Source of the DNA: Bacteroidales bacterium
GTDB lineage: Bacteria > Bacteroidota > Bacteroidia > Bacteroidales > JAADJA01
Assembly: GCA_020438105.1 (NCBI GenBank)
Contig: JAGQVE010000033.1
Coordinates: 1 to 44,658 of the forward strand
DNA: 44,658 bases
Direction of reading: 5' to 3'
Position numbers and translations under genes: made by a program
The notes under the pieces: generated by a model
Database searches by the model: none
What the model saw: only the letters and a program-made list of their open reading frames with translations
Told to the model about the DNA's origin: nothing
In this document: positions 43,560 to 44,658 of the stretch, piece by piece
How positions within the stretch are numbered: position 1 is the stretch's first letter
How the letters are laid out: every line of letters begins with the position of its first letter

Positions 43560-44099
43560 ATGCTTGATACGCTAATCACATCGAAAACCCGAATTAAATT
43601 GCTGATGAAGTTTTTCCTCAACAGCAAATCAAGGTCGTATTTACGGAACCTTGAATCCGAATTCGGTGAATCCACCAACTCCATCCGGCTCGAGCTCAAT
43701 AAGTTTGAACAAGCAGGTTTGCTCACCACCGAAGTGGATGGAAACAAAAAATTTTTCCGGGCCAATACCCGTCATCCCCTGTTCAGGGATATTCACAACA
43801 TCTTACTGAAGCATGTTGGTTTTGATAAGATCATCGAAAGGGTGGTTAATAAACTGGGGAGTATGGAGAAGTTGTATGTAACAGGTGATTTCGCAAATGG
43901 TATTGATAACCCCATCATCGACCTGATATTTGTGGGCGACAATATCAATAAAGAGTACCTGGTGAACCTGGTGGAAAAAACAGAAACACTGATCAGCAAA
44001 AGGATACGCTATGTGGTGTTTGGTTTGGTGGAGTTTGATAATTATATCGTAAATCAGCGGGAGTCTGATTTGCTGCTTTTGTGGAAAAACGGTGATTAA
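43560..44099 (+). CDS. Winged-helix regulator with degenerate nucleotidyltransferase-like domain
   Basis: A 179-residue protein. I use ATG 43560 (MLDTLITSKTR) rather than the TTG six bases upstream. Residues about 1-75 form an ArsR-like winged helix (RIKLLMKFFLNSKSRSYLRNLESEF ... SIRLELNKFEQAGLLTTEVDGNKKFFRANTRHP). Residues about 95-175 resemble a minimal nucleotidyltransferase, but the catalytic GSxxxG...DxD pattern is degraded to TGDFANGIDNPIIDLIFVG, so activity is doubtful. In related genomes such proteins sit at the heads of polysaccharide loci. Here it lies between an UpxY-type antiterminator and a UDP-glucose dehydrogenase gene, suggesting control of capsule synthesis; its target is not proven. 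Confidence 0.75.
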   Translation: MLDTLITSKTRIKLLMKFFLNSKSRSYLRNLESEFGESTNSIRLELNKFEQAGLLTTEVDGNKKFFRANTRHPLFRDIHNILLKHVGFDKIIERVVNKLGSMEKLYVTGDFANGIDNPIIDLIFVGDNINKEYLVNLVEKTETLISKRIRYVVFGLVEFDNYIVNQRESDLLLLWKNGD

Positions 44100-44231
44100 T
44101 GCGTGTGATTTCGGTGCAAAACCGGGATTGTTAAAAAGCTAAAAAACAACCTTTTAGGTCGCATGCATGTGACTGAAAGGGCGGAGCTGTGAATAGTGTG
44201 AAGGGCGGATAGCATAGAGCAGAGGGCGTAG

Positions 44232-44262
44232 GGCTAAGGGCTGAGTGAAAAGGGCAAAGAGC
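44232..44262 (+). repeat. Purine-rich repeat shared with element 1
   Basis: 31 bases starting GGCTAAGGGCTGAG match 39347-39377 at 26 of 31 positions and have the same orientation as the left arm of element 1. Confidence 0.75.
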
Positions 44263-44384
44263 AGGTTGCAGTTGGCACCAGGCAGGGGGCAATTGGAAGT
44301 ACGAGTGAAGGAGGAGGTTTTAGGAAGTGAGTTAAAGTTAAGATTGCGTAGAGCGCAGAGCTAAGGGCCAAGAGCAGGCAGCAA

Positions 44385-44413
44385 CTTCGTCCGAACGGAT
44401 GTTCATCCGGTCG
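44385..44413 (-). repeat. Extra copy of the 29-base hairpin unit
   Basis: Contains CGAACGGATGTTCATCCG in the right-arm orientation and matches the inverted 41181-41209 unit at 26 of 29 positions, with CAGTAACCAGC-type filler after it, as in the arms of element 2. Confidence 0.8.
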
Positions 44414-44487
44414 GGCAGCAAACAGTAACCAGCAACTAGCAACCAGAAGCCAGCAACCAGGAAATTTAACAGTAATCCAAAAACTAG

Positions 44488-44517
44488 AAACCCAGAACCC
44501 AAAACCCAGAACCCAAA
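44488..44517. repeat. 14-base tandem repeat AAACCCAGAACCCA
   Basis: Two perfect units (44488-44501 and 44502-44515) plus two bases of a third, in a C/A-rich strand next to CAGCAACCAG filler. Confidence 0.8.
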
Positions 44518-44558
44518 CCCCCCTTCCATCGTATTGACCTTTTATAAAAATATTTTGA

Positions 44559-44658
44559 ATGAAAGAAATTAAAACCATCAGCTGTATTGGTGCCGGTTAC
44601 GTTGGAGGCCCTACCATGGCCGTGATCGCGCTGAAAAACCCGCACATAAGGGTAAATG
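44559..44658 (+). CDS. UDP-glucose 6-dehydrogenase, 5' end only
   Basis: The first 33 codons from ATG 44559 run to the window edge. The N-terminus [18 protein letters not shown] followed by [12 protein letters not shown] is typical of the eukaryote-like UDP-glucose dehydrogenase subgroup, which oxidises UDP-glucose to UDP-glucuronate with NAD. The glycine-rich GAGYVGGP motif is intact; the catalytic cysteine lies beyond the window. It is probably an early gene of a polysaccharide cluster continuing to the right. Confidence 0.85.
   Translation, partial: MKEIKTISCIGAGYVGGPTMAVIALKNPHIRVN

Larger units (their letters stand above)
44100..44558. other. Repeat-filled intergenic region before UDP-glucose dehydrogenase
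   Basis: 459 bases with no gene. They hold a purine-rich repeat matching element 1 (44232-44262), a second related stretch (44346-44378), a copy of the 29-base unit of element 2 (44385-44413), CAGYAACCAGC-type filler to about 44460, and a 14-base tandem repeat (44488-44517). Frames on the minus strand here are Trp/Leu-rich translations of these repeats. Confidence 0.75.

Noticed and set aside
44234..44578. Minus-strand frame in the gap before UDP-glucose dehydrogenase
   Set aside because: Composed of repeat sequence, no domain, no promoter box, and it overlaps the start of a recognised gene.

Overview
The window looks like chromosome from a Bacteroidota, probably an environmental Bacteroidales/Marinilabiliales-type anaerobe. 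Supporting signs are a secreted protein with a C-terminal type IX secretion sorting domain, several lipoprotein signal peptides, TAnnTTTG promoter boxes (the Bacteroidota sigma-A -7 element) just upstream of many starts, weak Shine-Dalgarno sequences, moderate AT richness and TviB/Wzc/UpxY-type polysaccharide genes. No rRNA, tRNA or CRISPR array was seen.

Layout. 1-5718 (minus strand): rpiB, a LutB-like iron-sulfur protein, then a GH2 and a GH27 lipoprotein glycosidase pair, the latter cut by the window edge. 5719-6207: AT-rich leader of nadA. 6208-8723: nadA overlapping a MORN-repeat protein gene. 8724-9492 (minus): a small lipoprotein and a SprT-like zinc protein. 9578-11648: mlaE-mlaF-type lipid ABC transporter and a CvpA protein. 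11765-14797: a 1010-residue T9SS-secreted protein, then a terminator and pgk on the other strand. 16211-21093: an aminotransferase/omega-amidase pair and the trkA-trkH potassium system. 21094-24953 (minus): a GT-C membrane glycosyltransferase, waaA and an outer-membrane-type protein.

25214-30445 is a nucleotide-sugar operon (WbpD-, WbpE- and TviB/WbpA-like enzymes, galE, rfbB). It is followed by fabD on the opposite strand and by a wza-wzc export/tyrosine-kinase pair whose kinase ends in an unusually regular Tyr-Gly tail. 35059-41154 is a sulfate-activation module: cysQ and an SLC13-type anion transporter run one way, cysC-cysD-cysN the other.

The most unusual part is 39342-44558. Two different S23/IVP-like four-helix-bundle genes, one between cysD and cysN and one after cysN, are each bracketed by inverted repeats that begin within a few bases of the preceding stop codon. 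The second has long GC-rich arms, each with two copies of a 29-base unit. Its right arm runs in frame into, and supplies the first ~79 residues of, an UpxY/NusG-type antiterminator. Next comes a GIY-YIG nuclease gene between CGTCATYGCGAG repeats, then a winged-helix regulator with an operator-like palindrome on its promoter. A further patch of the same repeat families, without a gene, precedes a UDP-glucose dehydrogenase gene that probably opens a polysaccharide locus. I infer that this is a hotspot of small repeat-bounded elements inserted behind stop codons.
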